DNA of 64,000 bases from Chondrocystis sp. NIES-4102 (GCA_002368355.1 AP018281.1:2790001-2854000), one strand, 5' to 3'. Positions 9,595-18,631 are shown, counted from the stretch's first letter. Program-made: numbers and translations. The notes: generated from the letters alone by a model not told the origin.

Positions 9595-9789
9595 ATTTGT
9601 CACAAGATTAGAAGAATTAGCAAGACAGTTATCGATTAATAATGAATTAATTCGCTTTAAAACTAAGAAAACGGAAAGAATAAAGCATAACCCGTTTAAT
9701 TCCCATACTTTAAGAGGAGGTAATTATCAATTCTTGAATTAAGCAATAGATAAACTAACAATTCTGGTAAATAAAAAATAAAGATAGCC

Positions 9790-10116
9790 GTGCAAATAAT
9801 ATATCTAATTTCAGGGATTATTGGTTTTATACTGTATTACTGCCAAGTCCTTGCTTTTCTTATTAATAATGGTTTTAATATAGCGCTATTTTTCTCTCAA
9901 CTATCTACTAATCAAAGATCAAGCTTTTTTGCGCAATATTTGTCCATCATCTCAATTCTATTTTATATCTTTTTATATAAATAAAGCAAGAAATTAAATA
10001 TGCCATATCTATACATTTACACACTTTTTAACATAACAATTGGCTTGTCTTGCGCCTTACCTTTATTTCTTTGGCAAAGAGCTAATTATATATTAAAAAC
10101 TAAAGTTTCCGAATAA
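9790..10116 (+). pseudogene. DUF2834 membrane protein gene interrupted by an in-frame stop
   Basis: A GTG-started frame encodes 64 residues (MQIIYLISGIIGFILYYCQV, then FLINNGFNIALFFSQL) and meets TAA at 9982-9984. Without any frame change it continues from 9985 to a second stop at 10114-10116, encoding NMPYLYIYTLFNITIGLSCA followed by LPLFLWQRANYI. The two halves together, about 108 codons, resemble a complete DUF2834 protein. These are small three-helix membrane proteins ending in a GLSxxLPLFLxxR motif. A single substitution creating the stop would explain the state. Readthrough or a sequencing error are alternatives. Its neighbour on the 3-prime side is also decayed. Confidence 0.68.
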
Positions 10117-10140
10117 TAATACTCATACCTTAAAAATAGC

Positions 10141-10691
10141 AAATGCTCTATAATAATCATTGGAATAGCTTGCCTAATAATATTAATATTTCAGGGTATT
10201 AATGAGAGTAGCTTACGTATAGCAATTAGATTAACTGCTCGTACTTCTTGCCTTCTATTTCTCCTAACTTTCTGCGCCTCAAGTGTAGGCAAATATAAAT
10301 CAAATAACTTTATCCATTGGCTGTTAAGCAACCGTTGTAACTTAGGCTTATCTATGGCAGTATCTCATGTTTATCATGCTGCTAGCTACTTCTACCTCAC
10401 AAAATATGATACGTGATAGTCACAGTGCTAATTTAGGTTATATATTTATTATATTAATGACGATTACTTTCCTCTAACGTCCTGCTACTATTTCAGGAAG
10501 GCGTAATTGGCGGATGAAAGCATACAGTAGGTATCTATTATTTGTGGTTGTCATTTACCTAGGCTTTTAGTAGTAGATTATCAGAGTTTTGGTTAATATA
10601 TACACGATTTGTAGCAGCATTAATTATAGCCTTGTGTTTGCGTCTAATTGCCAATAATAAAAGACCGCATTTACTTAATAATAATTCCTAA
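10141..10691 (+). pseudogene. Decayed ferric-reductase-like transmembrane protein gene
   Basis: No intact frame exists, but three successive frames carry one protein. Frame 1 (about 10141-10416) gives RIAIRLTARTSCLLFLLTF, WLLSNRCNLGLSMAVSHVYH and a TGA at 10414. Frame 2 (about 10424-10568) gives NLGYIFIILMTITFL, a TAA at 10475 and RPATISGRRNWRMKAYSRYL. Frame 3 (about 10580-10691) gives EFWLIYTRFVAALIIALCLR and ends at TAA 10689. The ATARTS/RRxLGxSxAxSHxxH and GRRxWRxxH pattern is that of haem-binding ferric-reductase-like or MsrQ-like membrane proteins, one expected histidine being already replaced. At least two frameshifts and three stops make it a clear relic. Confidence 0.66.
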
Positions 10692-10893
10692 TGGTTTTAA
10701 CATAGAAACCCAATAAAAATAAAGATATTAAGTGTAAATTGACAAAATTAAAATTAATTTCTACAAACAATTAAAACTTTTACTAGTAAAAGCGATGAGG
10801 TAAACCCGACCCTATATGACCGCAATTATTATCTTAAAGTTGCAAAAATATACTATATAGAAGCAAAATAATGTTTTAAAATCTAAATATTTA

Positions 10894-12129
10894 ATGTCGC
10901 GAGTACTCAATTTCGATTTCAAAGTCTGGATTTTAGCAGCAGGTAGACTGTTATCAGAAATCGGGACAGGATTTACATTATTTTACGCACCGATCTTTTT
11001 TGTCAATCAAGTGGGGTTATCTTCCACTTTAGTAGGAATAGCGTTAGGTAGTGGATCAATTTCAGGTGTTGCAGGTAGATTTTTAGGAGGGCAATTATCA
11101 GATACCCCTGGTTGGGGAAGAAGGAAGACTTTACTAGTTTCGGCTGCCATTTCAGTAGCTGCGGATGTAGTTTTATCCTTTACTAACAACTTCCCGACTT
11201 TAGTTTTAGGTAACCTATTAATGGGTTTTGGTATTGGTATGTATTGGCCAGCGACAGAAGCTGCAATCATAGATATAACTACTATCGAACAACGTAATGA
11301 AGCCTTTGCCATTACCAGATTAGCAGATAGTTTAGGGTTAAGTTTAGGGGTGGTATTAGGTGGGGCTTTAATTGCCAATTCAGGCAACTATCGAGCCTTA
11401 TTTATCATTGATGCAATTTCCTTTGCCGTTTTTTTTAGTATAATTTATTTTGCGATCGCCGAAACTTATAAATTTCAGTCCCAAGCTTCCAATACAAAAG
11501 TTCTACAAGGTTGGTCTAAAGCCTTGAGCGATCGCTCTTTAATGGTATATGTGGCAGTAAGTATTTTGTTTACCATCTATCTTTCACAAGTACAAAGTAC
11601 CATGCCCTTATACCTAAAAAACTTTGTGCAAGTGAATACAGCTACAGGTTTTTCAGAAAAAACAATTAGTGGTTTGTTTACTTGGCATATTGCCTTTGCA
11701 GCCATCTGTCAATTACCTTTAGCTTGGTTGCTAAATCGTTATAGTCGCATTAACGGTTTGCGTTTCTCTTTAGTCTTTTGGGGTATTGCATTTAGCTTGG
11801 CTTGGCTAACAGGCACAATGACTGATAATACTCTCCTGTGGGCAGCTTTAACCCTAAGTGTCATGTCTTTAGGAATGGTTACTTATACCCCCGTGGCTTC
11901 GGGTTTAGTGGCGGATTTAGCCCCAGAATCCTTACGTGGTGTATATTTCTCCATAAGTTCCCAATGTTGGGCAATTGGCTATTTTATTGGGCCGCCCTTG
12001 GGTGGTTGGGCATTAGATAATCGTCAGGTTACTGAGTATTTCTGGTTAGGCTGCGCTGCTTCAATCTTAATTGGGATGGGAATTTTACAGTATCTAGAAC
12101 AATTACTTAAGGAGGGGGGAGACAGGTAG
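10894..12129 (+). CDS. Major facilitator superfamily transporter
   Basis: The 411-residue protein has about twelve hydrophobic segments. Between helices 2 and 3 it carries the MFS loop motif, here GRFLGGQLSDTPGWGRRKTL. A central cytoplasmic loop lies near residues 190-215. The sequence is drug/sugar-exporter-like, but no substrate is implied by residues or neighbours. The frame begins at an ATG preceded by AT-rich DNA with the two pseudogenes upstream. It ends at the start of a heptad repeat (AGGTAGT) array. It may be transcribed alone. Confidence 0.85.
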   Translation: MSRVLNFDFKVWILAAGRLLSEIGTGFTLFYAPIFFVNQVGLSSTLVGIALGSGSISGVAGRFLGGQLSDTPGWGRRKTLLVSAAISVAADVVLSFTNNFPTLVLGNLLMGFGIGMYWPATEAAIIDITTIEQRNEAFAITRLADSLGLSLGVVLGGALIANSGNYRALFIIDAISFAVFFSIIYFAIAETYKFQSQASNTKVLQGWSKALSDRSLMVYVAVSILFTIYLSQVQSTMPLYLKNFVQVNTATGFSEKTISGLFTWHIAFAAICQLPLAWLLNRYSRINGLRFSLVFWGIAFSLAWLTGTMTDNTLLWAALTLSVMSLGMVTYTPVASGLVADLAPESLRGVYFSISSQCWAIGYFIGPPLGGWALDNRQVTEYFWLGCAASILIGMGILQYLEQLLKEGGDR

Positions 12130-12150
12130 TAGGTAGTAGGTAGTAGGTAA
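12124..12150 (+). repeat. Heptad tandem repeat AGGTAGT (three perfect copies)
   Basis: Three perfect AGGTAGT units at 12124-12144, followed by a variant AGGTAAT, overlap the last codons of the MFS gene. The same heptad occurs at 58138-58158 and, in reverse orientation, around 15831-15847 and 15906-15920. These are short tandemly repeated sequences of the kind scattered between genes in many cyanobacteria. Confidence 0.85.
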
Positions 12151-12169
12151 TAAGGAAGCTAATAACTAC

Positions 12170-12203
12170 AAAACGTCCCTTAATTACTTAGTATTGCTAT
12201 ATC
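12170..12203 (+). repeat. Dispersed repeat copy A (GTCCCTTAATTA...TATTGCTATATC)
   Basis: A roughly 34-bp element ending in TAGTATTGCTATATC. It aligns closely with the reverse complement of 49150-49186 and more loosely with 14352-14389. All three copies sit beside heptad repeats or AGCTAA-rich stretches. Because the element covers the alternative TTG start of the next gene, it argues for the later ATG at 12233. Confidence 0.6.
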
Positions 12204-12232
12204 TTTTTATTTTTCGTCTTATACATAGAAAA

Positions 12233-14221
12233 ATGCTAAGTGGGAAATCTTATATCTTTGATACTATCTACTCTCATTGGATATATAAAACGATTTTGAG
12301 AGTTATTTTTAGTCTTTTAATCCTTTGTGTAAGTCAAATTTATTTTATGCAAGGGGCGTTGGCTCAATCAAACCCTGATCAGATCTCCATCGAAGCAAAA
12401 GAACTTGAAAACTTTCTGGATCAATACTTCCAAGAAGAAATGGAGCAAATGCACATACCAGGTGCAGCGATCGCTATAGTCAAAGATGGCAAAACTTTAT
12501 TAACTAAAGGTTATGGTTATGCTGATTTAGAAAAGAAAATTCCTGTAACTGCCGATAAAACTTTGTTTCGCGTGGGTTCTGTTTCCAAGTTATTTACAGC
12601 TACTGCAATGATGCAATTAGTAGATCGTGGATTAATTAATTTAGAAGATAATGTTAACCAATATCTCAATGATTTTCAAATTAAAGAAGATTACCTTCAG
12701 CCAATTAGAATCGCCAATATATTAACCCACACTAGCGGTTTTAGCCAGCAAGAAATTGGCATTGCTGCTCGAAATGAAGCTGAAATCTTACCTCTAAAAG
12801 AATACTTAATTAAACGCCAACCGCCCCGTGTAAGACCTCCAGGTATCTTATATAGTTACAATAATTACGAAGCTAATCTAGCAGGGCATATAATAGAAAC
12901 AGTTTCTGGTGTTCCTTTTGCACAATATATAGAATCTAATATTCTCCAACCGCTGGGAATGAAGCGCAGCACTTTTGCTCAACCTCTTCAAGACAATTTA
13001 GCAGCAGCGTTAGCAGTGGGGTACGAATACGAAAATGGAAAATATAAATCATTACCCTTTCTATATTTAAATATAGTTCCTGCGGGTGCAATGAGTGCCA
13101 CTGCCACAGATATGACTCATTTTATGTTAGCTCATCTGCAAAATGGACTTTATCAGGAGCAACGCATCTTGAGTGAAACCTCCGCCCAAGCAATGCAAGC
13201 ACAACAATTTAGCGATCGCCCTCAATTACCTGGGGTTGGTTATGGCTTCCACGAGCGTTTTAAACAAGAGCAACGCATCTTAGCCCATAGTGCCATCTTT
13301 TATGGCTATACAGGACTGCTTGCTTTAATTCCTCAACAAAACTTAGGGCTTTTTATTGCCTATAATAAATTTGAACCAGAATTCCACGAACAGTTAATTA
13401 ATCGATTCATAGACCATTATTATCCTGCTGCTGCAACACCTCAACCTCAACCCTTAAAAAATTTTCAACAGCGATCTAATCGTTTTGTCGGCACTTATCG
13501 TAATTTGGAATATTCCAATCATACTATCTCGAAAATCTCCTCACTATTAAAACAGGTTAGTGTTAGCAAAAATCAAGACGGGTTTTTAAATGTTGATTTC
13601 CTAGACGGCTTTTTTGCAACTAAACCAGCCCAGGAAAACACGACCAATTTAGTAGAAGTAAAACCGTTATTATTCTACCGTCAGAACGATGATGATTATG
13701 TTGCTTTTGCCAATGATCAACGCGATCGCATTACCTATATGTTTCATCCCCTAGATCTCGGCCCTGCTGCTTTTGAAAGGTTAAATTGGACTGAGACAAT
13801 TAAATTCCAAATAGTGCTTTTAGGGTTTTTCATCATAACTTTTTTATCAGCAATTGCCAGAAGTATTTCTCGTCTATCAAAAAAACGCACACATACCAAT
13901 TCATGGGCGCGATGGGCTTGGTTAGTGGCTGGTTTGGTGGCTACTATAAGCTTGATTTTTCCTATCGGTTTAGTTGTAACTCTGTGGTTGATAGGGTTTG
14001 AAGAGATTATCTACGGAATGCCAAAAATTGCGATCGCTTGGTTTTATCTTCCCCTGATCGCTAGTGGTTTAACTATCAGCTTACCCATCTTTAGTATTTT
14101 CGCCCTTCAAAGTAGACATTGGAGTATTGGACAAAAATTACATTATTTAGTAATTGCGATCGCAGGATTAGGTTTTATCTGGTTTCTTAATTACTGGAAT
14201 TTTTTAGGATTTAAGTTTTAA
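12233..14221 (+). CDS. Serine hydrolase (class C beta-lactamase/PBP-like) with C-terminal membrane helices
   Basis: From ATG 12233 the product has 662 residues. A hydrophobic signal segment with an ALA-Q-type cleavage site lies near residue 45. A beta-lactamase-related domain (about 55-400) has SVSK as the SxxK motif (Ser116, Lys119) and a YNN triad near residue 216. A linker of about 110 residues follows, then three or four C-terminal transmembrane helices. Related proteins are esterases, D-aminopeptidases or PBP-like enzymes acting on periplasmic substrates. An in-frame TTG at 12194 would add 13 residues but falls inside a dispersed repeat. No partner gene is adjacent. Confidence 0.84.
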   Translation: MLSGKSYIFDTIYSHWIYKTILRVIFSLLILCVSQIYFMQGALAQSNPDQISIEAKELENFLDQYFQEEMEQMHIPGAAIAIVKDGKTLLTKGYGYADLEKKIPVTADKTLFRVGSVSKLFTATAMMQLVDRGLINLEDNVNQYLNDFQIKEDYLQPIRIANILTHTSGFSQQEIGIAARNEAEILPLKEYLIKRQPPRVRPPGILYSYNNYEANLAGHIIETVSGVPFAQYIESNILQPLGMKRSTFAQPLQDNLAAALAVGYEYENGKYKSLPFLYLNIVPAGAMSATATDMTHFMLAHLQNGLYQEQRILSETSAQAMQAQQFSDRPQLPGVGYGFHERFKQEQRILAHSAIFYGYTGLLALIPQQNLGLFIAYNKFEPEFHEQLINRFIDHYYPAAATPQPQPLKNFQQRSNRFVGTYRNLEYSNHTISKISSLLKQVSVSKNQDGFLNVDFLDGFFATKPAQENTTNLVEVKPLLFYRQNDDDYVAFANDQRDRITYMFHPLDLGPAAFERLNWTETIKFQIVLLGFFIITFLSAIARSISRLSKKRTHTNSWARWAWLVAGLVATISLIFPIGLVVTLWLIGFEEIIYGMPKIAIAWFYLPLIASGLTISLPIFSIFALQSRHWSIGQKLHYLVIAIAGLGFIWFLNYWNFLGFKF

Positions 14222-14476
14222 AAAAGTGTGATTATAGCAATTGAATATTAGCTAATAGGTAGTGGGGGTTTGGGTAGTAGGGGTTAAGTAACAAGTAACG
14301 AGTAATGACAAGCTAAAAGCTAATAGCTAAAAACTAATAAGCTAATAAGCTAAAAAATGTCCCGTGAGTTATCTAGCGCAATGCTATATATTCATGGAAT
14401 TAATATTTAACAACAACCCTTAAGGCGTAATTTTGATAACCTTTCTATTACTAGAATTTCCAAAACATTAAAGCAA
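14222..14476. repeat. Intergenic AGCTAA-rich repeat region with dispersed repeat copy B
   Basis: The spacer holds degenerate AGGTAGT-like sequence (14256-14285) and then several overlapping AGCTAA/AAGCTAATAG units (about 14310-14356). Dispersed repeat copy B follows at 14352-14389 (AATGTCCCGTGAGTTATCTA onward). No gene is visible in it. Similar AGCTAAAAGCTAA runs recur at 49181-49200, 56508-56615 and 58163-58176. Confidence 0.6.
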
Positions 14477-15718
14477 TTGTCTAAAGATCATATAAATTCA
14501 ACCAGTAAAAACCCTAAATGGCTATCGATCATTGGCATTGGGGAAGATGGAATATCAGGGTTAAATTCCATTGCGCGATCGCATCTTGATTCAGCAGCCG
14601 TAATTGTAGGCGGAGAGCGTCATTTAGCCATGTTACCTATTAATGATTTAAGGGAAAAACTGGTTTGGACTTCGCCTATCGAACATTCCATACAAGAGAT
14701 TATGCAACGTCGAGGACAATCTGTATGTGTTCTTGCTAGTGGTGATCCGATGTGTTTTGGCATTGGAATTACCCTAATTCGACGTATCCCTATATCCGAA
14801 ATCACCATTATTCCTGCACCTTCGGCTTTTAGTTTAGCTTGCGCTTATTTAGGTTGGTCGCTAACAGAGGTGGAATTACTAAGTTTATGTGGACGAGATC
14901 CAGCTTTACTCAATGCTTTTCTCTATCCTAATGCCCGTCTATTAATTCTTAGTGCGGGTAAACATACACCTGCCATAGTTGCCAAGATCTTAATAGCACA
15001 AGGTTATAGTCAAAGTGAAATTACCGTTTTAGAACATTTAGGAGGCGATCGCCAACGAAGTTTTACTATTAAAGCTATTGATTGGCATAATACGAAAGTA
15101 GCAGAATTAAATACAATTGCCGTAAGTTGTATTGCCGACTCTCAAACTATCCCCCAGTCTCGTCTTCCTGGTTTACCTGATAGTGCCTATCATCACGACG
15201 GACAATTAACCAAACAAGAAATACGGGCAATTACTCTAGCAGCTTTAGCCCCTCTACCAGGGCAACTATTATGGGATGTAGGGGCAGGGTGTGGTTCAAT
15301 TGCCATTGAGTGGTTGAGAAGTGATGTTAGATGTCGGGCGATCGCGATCGAACAAAATGCTGCAAGATTAGAATATATTGCCGATAATGCTATTGCTTTG
15401 GGTGTTCCTCAGCTACAAATAGTTGCAGGCATAGCCCCCGATATTTTGGCAGATTTACCCCAACCTCACACTATCTTTATTGGGGGGGGAGTAACAAAAG
15501 ATGATTTACTACAGACTTGTTGGCAGGCTTTACCTGTTGGTGGGCGTTTAGTAGTTAATAGCGTAACGGTCGAAAGCGAACAAATTATTTTACAGTGGCA
15601 TAGTAAATTAGGTGGACAATTATCTCGTATAGCTATTTCCAAACCTGAACCTGTAGGTAAGTTTTTAGGTTGGAAAGCGATCGCCCCAGTTACCCAATGG
15701 GTAGTAAATAAAAAGTAG
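14477..15718 (+). CDS. cobL: Precorrin-6Y C5,15-methyltransferase (decarboxylating), CbiE-CbiT fusion
   Basis: The 413-residue protein fuses a CbiE tetrapyrrole methylase (residues about 15-210, opening SIIGIGEDGISGL, with LASGDPMCFGIG) to a CbiT SAM-dependent methyltransferase (about 225-410, with LWDVGAGCGSIAIEWLR). CobL methylates C5 and C15 of precorrin-6B and removes the acetate carboxyl at C12 in cobalamin synthesis. The frame starts with TTG at 14477. No in-frame ATG lies between the upstream stop and the conserved domain, so a rare start is likely. No other cob genes are adjacent. Confidence 0.92.
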   Translation: MSKDHINSTSKNPKWLSIIGIGEDGISGLNSIARSHLDSAAVIVGGERHLAMLPINDLREKLVWTSPIEHSIQEIMQRRGQSVCVLASGDPMCFGIGITLIRRIPISEITIIPAPSAFSLACAYLGWSLTEVELLSLCGRDPALLNAFLYPNARLLILSAGKHTPAIVAKILIAQGYSQSEITVLEHLGGDRQRSFTIKAIDWHNTKVAELNTIAVSCIADSQTIPQSRLPGLPDSAYHHDGQLTKQEIRAITLAALAPLPGQLLWDVGAGCGSIAIEWLRSDVRCRAIAIEQNAARLEYIADNAIALGVPQLQIVAGIAPDILADLPQPHTIFIGGGVTKDDLLQTCWQALPVGGRLVVNSVTVESEQIILQWHSKLGGQLSRIAISKPEPVGKFLGWKAIAPVTQWVVNKK

Positions 15719-15830
15719 TTTTATCTTCTTAACAAGTTATATTAATTGTCGGAAATAACGTTTTAACTTTCAGCTTTGACGCTTTAGGATAGCCTTTAGC
15801 TTTTAATTGCTAATTGCTCAGTGATTATTA

Positions 15831-15920
15831 TTACCTACTACCTACTATCGTCACGTTCGCGCTTTGGCGACCTCAAGAGCGTGCGTGACGACGCTTTCCG
15901 CGCCCCCTACCTACTACCTA
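15831..15920. repeat. GC-rich hairpin flanked by CTACCTA heptads
   Basis: A 16-nt arm at 15848-15863 (TCGTCACGTTCGCGCT) pairs with 15876-15891 (AGAGCGTGCGTGACGA) at 13 of 16 positions across a 12-nt loop. CTACCTA-type heptads flank it on both sides (15833-15847 and 15906-15920). Its high GC content stands out from the surrounding AT-rich DNA. It lies directly downstream of radA and could act as a bidirectional terminator, but there is no T-run after it on the radA strand. Confidence 0.72.
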
Positions 15921-15921
15921 A

Positions 15922-17442
15922 TTAAATATCCTCTTCTTCCACCACAGGAAAATTACCAGAACGTTCCGAAGGAATAGCAGCAATAATTGCATCAATAACT
16001 TTAGAAATTGGAATAATTTCCAGTCCCAGATCATCGGGTAAACTCTGTCCTTTAGGTACGATCGCTCGTTTAAAACCAAGTTTAGCTGCTTCTTTTAAAC
16101 GTAATTCCATTTGAGAAACCAAACGTACCTGTCCTCCTAAACCCACCTCTCCAATTAAGACAGTACGAGGATCGACTACGCGATCGCGGAAACTAGCAAC
16201 AATGGCGATCGCCACCCCTAAATCCGCAGCAGGTTCACCCACCCCTAACCCACCAACGGAAGAAACATAGGCATCCAATTTAGATAAAGGTACACCAACT
16301 CTTTTTTCTAACACTGCTAAAATCTGTTGCAGACGATTATAATCTATGCCTGTAGTAGAGCGACGGGGGGAAGTATAACTTGTGGGGCTAACTAAGGCTT
16401 GGACTTCTACAACAATTGGACGTGTTCCTTCACAAGCGACAATAATAGCTGTACCTGGAGTAGCTTCATCCCGACTACCCAAAAACAACTCAGAAGGATT
16501 ATCAACTTCTACTAAACCTCGTTCCGCCATTTCAAAAATGCCTATTTCATGGGTTGCCCCAAAACGATTTTTAACTGAACGTAAGAGACGATGGGAAGCA
16601 TAGCGATCGCCCTCAAAATATAAGACTGTATCAACTAAATGTTCTAAAACCCTCGGCCCTGCGATCGCCCCTTCCTTGGTAACATGACCGACAATTAATA
16701 AAGTGATATTCTCTCTTTTCCCCACCTGCATTAATGCTGAGGTACATTCCCTTACTTGGGCTACCGAACCTGGAGAGGAAGTTAAAGCAGCAAAATGTAA
16801 GGTTTGAATACTATCAATAACCGCTACTTGAGGTTTTAAAGATTCTAATTCCCGTAAAATTTCTTCTAGATCCGTCTCTGGCATCACATAAAGGTTATTC
16901 TCTTTGTCCGAATTAGCGTTGCCATCATCACTATTCTTCTTCTTTTTAACTACTGCTTCGGTTTCCGAAGGAATTTGTGCCACATCTAAACGTGAAGCCC
17001 GCAGTTTAACCTGTTGCCCCGACTCTTCTGCCGAAACATAAAGAATACGAGGCAAATTATGAGCCAATTTATTAGCTACCTGTAATAAAAGAGTAGATTT
17101 ACCAATGCCAGGATCACCACCAATTAAAACCAAAGATCCAGGCACAACCCCACCTCCCAAAACCCGATCAAATTCCCCATAACCCGAAGGAAATCTCTGC
17201 TGAACATCATTATCGATTTGGGAAAACTTTAACGAAACTCTAGGTTGTGCTACCCCTGATAATTTACTATTAGAACGGGTGTTAGATTGCCAGCCTCCGC
17301 GATTATATCCCCCCCCAGATCCTACATCTACAGGCTCTTCTGAAATTGTCCCAAACTCGTTACATTCCTTACATAACCCAAACCATTGACTATACTCAGC
17401 ACCACAATTATTGCAAACATATATTTGCTTAGACTTTGCCAT
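15922..17442 (-). CDS. radA: DNA repair protein RadA (Sms)
   Basis: The 506-residue protein shows the full RadA layout. The zinc finger is C10-x2-C13...C24-x2-C27, followed by a RecA-like ATPase with Walker A GGDPGIGKST (residues 108-117), the RadA-specific KNRFG motif in VKNRFGATHEIGIFEM, and a C-terminal Lon-protease-like domain (GGLGVGEPAADLGVAIAI). RadA drives branch migration of recombination intermediates. A charged insert (VVKKKKNSDDGNANSDKENN, about 164-183) lies inside the ATPase domain and looks like a surface loop. It diverges from rpaB across about 270 bp. Confidence 0.97.
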   Translation of the reverse strand: MAKSKQIYVCNNCGAEYSQWFGLCKECNEFGTISEEPVDVGSGGGYNRGGWQSNTRSNSKLSGVAQPRVSLKFSQIDNDVQQRFPSGYGEFDRVLGGGVVPGSLVLIGGDPGIGKSTLLLQVANKLAHNLPRILYVSAEESGQQVKLRASRLDVAQIPSETEAVVKKKKNSDDGNANSDKENNLYVMPETDLEEILRELESLKPQVAVIDSIQTLHFAALTSSPGSVAQVRECTSALMQVGKRENITLLIVGHVTKEGAIAGPRVLEHLVDTVLYFEGDRYASHRLLRSVKNRFGATHEIGIFEMAERGLVEVDNPSELFLGSRDEATPGTAIIVACEGTRPIVVEVQALVSPTSYTSPRRSTTGIDYNRLQQILAVLEKRVGVPLSKLDAYVSSVGGLGVGEPAADLGVAIAIVASFRDRVVDPRTVLIGEVGLGGQVRLVSQMELRLKEAAKLGFKRAIVPKGQSLPDDLGLEIIPISKVIDAIIAAIPSERSGNFPVVEEEDI

Positions 17443-17714
17443 TTTCTTAAGAAAAATTAGAGATATAAGGAAACTAGAATATAAATTAGTAAACTTTATA
17501 GATAATATTTAGCTTAATATCAAGAAATTTTAAAACCTTCAAAGATAAATTAAATCTGAAAAAACCTAAGATTGTGCGAATTATTAAGATAATCGCCCTA
17601 GAATAGATATCTGGCTTCACTAGCAAACATCGACAAGATAATCTAGATCATAAGGTATTAAATAACTAAACTTAAACATTGGTAATTTAACTTAAATAAG
17701 GAGAGTATAATAAC

Positions 17715-18443
17715 TTGGAAACTAATAAAGAAAAAATTTTAGTAGTCGATGACGAGGCAAGCATTCGTCGTATTTTAGAAACTCGTCTTTCGATGATTGG
17801 TTATGATGTAGTAACGGCAGCAGATGGGGAAGAAGCTTTAGAAACTTTTCGCAACACAGAACCTAGTTTAGTAGTTCTTGATGTGATGATGCCTAAACTA
17901 GATGGGTATGGTGTTTGTCAAGAATTACGTAAGGAATCAGATATCCCTATTATTATGCTAACCGCTTTAGGGGATGTTGCCGATCGCATTACTGGTTTAG
18001 AATTGGGTGCTGATGATTATGTGGTAAAACCTTTCTCTCCCAAAGAATTAGAAGCTAGAATTCGTTCTGTTTTACGTAGAGTTGATAAAAACGGTGCGCC
18101 TGGTATTCCAAGTTCGGGAGTAATTCACGTCGGCTCAATTAAAATTGATACTAACAAGCGTCAAGTATATAAAGGTGATGAACGCATCCGCTTAACAGGA
18201 ATGGAATTTAGCCTATTAGAATTACTTGTTAGTCGTTCTGGTGAACCTTTTTCTCGTTCCGAAATTTTGCAAGAGGTTTGGGGATACACTCCTGAACGTC
18301 ATGTGGATACTCGCGTGGTGGATGTCCATATTTCTCGCCTACGCGCTAAATTAGAAGATGATCCTAGTAATCCTGAACTAATTCTAACAGCTAGGGGAAC
18401 AGGGTATTTATTCCAACGCATTTTGGAAGCAGGAGAAGAGTAA
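17715..18443 (+). CDS. rpaB: OmpR-family response regulator RpaB (Ycf27)
   Basis: The 242-residue protein has a receiver domain (KILVVDDE, phospho-acceptor Asp56 in VVLDVMMPKLDGYG, Lys in DDYVVKPFSPKE) and a winged-helix DNA-binding domain (LTGMEFSLLELLVSRSGEPF, then RHVDTRVVDVHISRLRAKLE). This sequence is nearly invariant for cyanobacterial RpaB. RpaB binds HLR1 sites and controls photosystem I and high-light genes with the kinase NblS. The start codon is TTG at 17715, with a GGAGAG Shine-Dalgarno about 10 bases upstream. A weak start may keep RpaB levels tuned. The partner kinase gene is not in the window. Confidence 0.96.
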   Translation: METNKEKILVVDDEASIRRILETRLSMIGYDVVTAADGEEALETFRNTEPSLVVLDVMMPKLDGYGVCQELRKESDIPIIMLTALGDVADRITGLELGADDYVVKPFSPKELEARIRSVLRRVDKNGAPGIPSSGVIHVGSIKIDTNKRQVYKGDERIRLTGMEFSLLELLVSRSGEPFSRSEILQEVWGYTPERHVDTRVVDVHISRLRAKLEDDPSNPELILTARGTGYLFQRILEAGEE

Positions 18444-18612
18444 ATTAGTCTTGATCAATGGGCAATTGATTAATTGGTTATATACAGTTTAGATTTGTCC
18501 CCTTATATCTCATCTTTCTTAAAGCCAAGGTGGTTGTCCATTGTTAACACTATCAGTTATTAAACTAAATGTAGTCGCCTAACTGAGTTTAGAAGCTAGA
18601 GAAATCCCAGAT

Positions 18613-18631
18613 TATCCCCACAACGGGGATA
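18613..18631 (+). promoter_or_regulatory. Perfect 7-bp hairpin TATCCCC-ACAAC-GGGGATA
   Basis: A perfect inverted repeat with a five-base loop lies between rpaB and the CCB gene. Four consecutive G-C pairs make it a plausible RNA hairpin. There is no following T-run, so it is not a classical intrinsic terminator. It could stabilise the 3-prime end of the rpaB message or sit in the leader of the next gene. Confidence 0.45.

Noticed and set aside
9557-9742. 61-codon ORF overlapping the end of the AraC gene
   Set aside because: It begins inside the regulator in another frame, has no recognisable domain or ribosome site, and appears to be a by-product of AT-rich sequence. A remnant of an old gene is possible but not supported.
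11007-11387. 126-codon minus-strand ORF inside the MFS gene
   Set aside because: Its composition mirrors the antisense of a membrane protein. The plus-strand transporter is clear.
12194-12232. Upstream TTG start adding 13 residues to the serine hydrolase
   Set aside because: The TTG falls inside a dispersed repeat copy, and the ATG at 12233 gives a better signal peptide.
15848-15891. GC-rich hairpin as a CRISPR repeat
   Set aside because: There is a single palindrome with no regularly spaced repeats or spacers. The surrounding 7-bp repeats are tandem, with no unique spacers between them.
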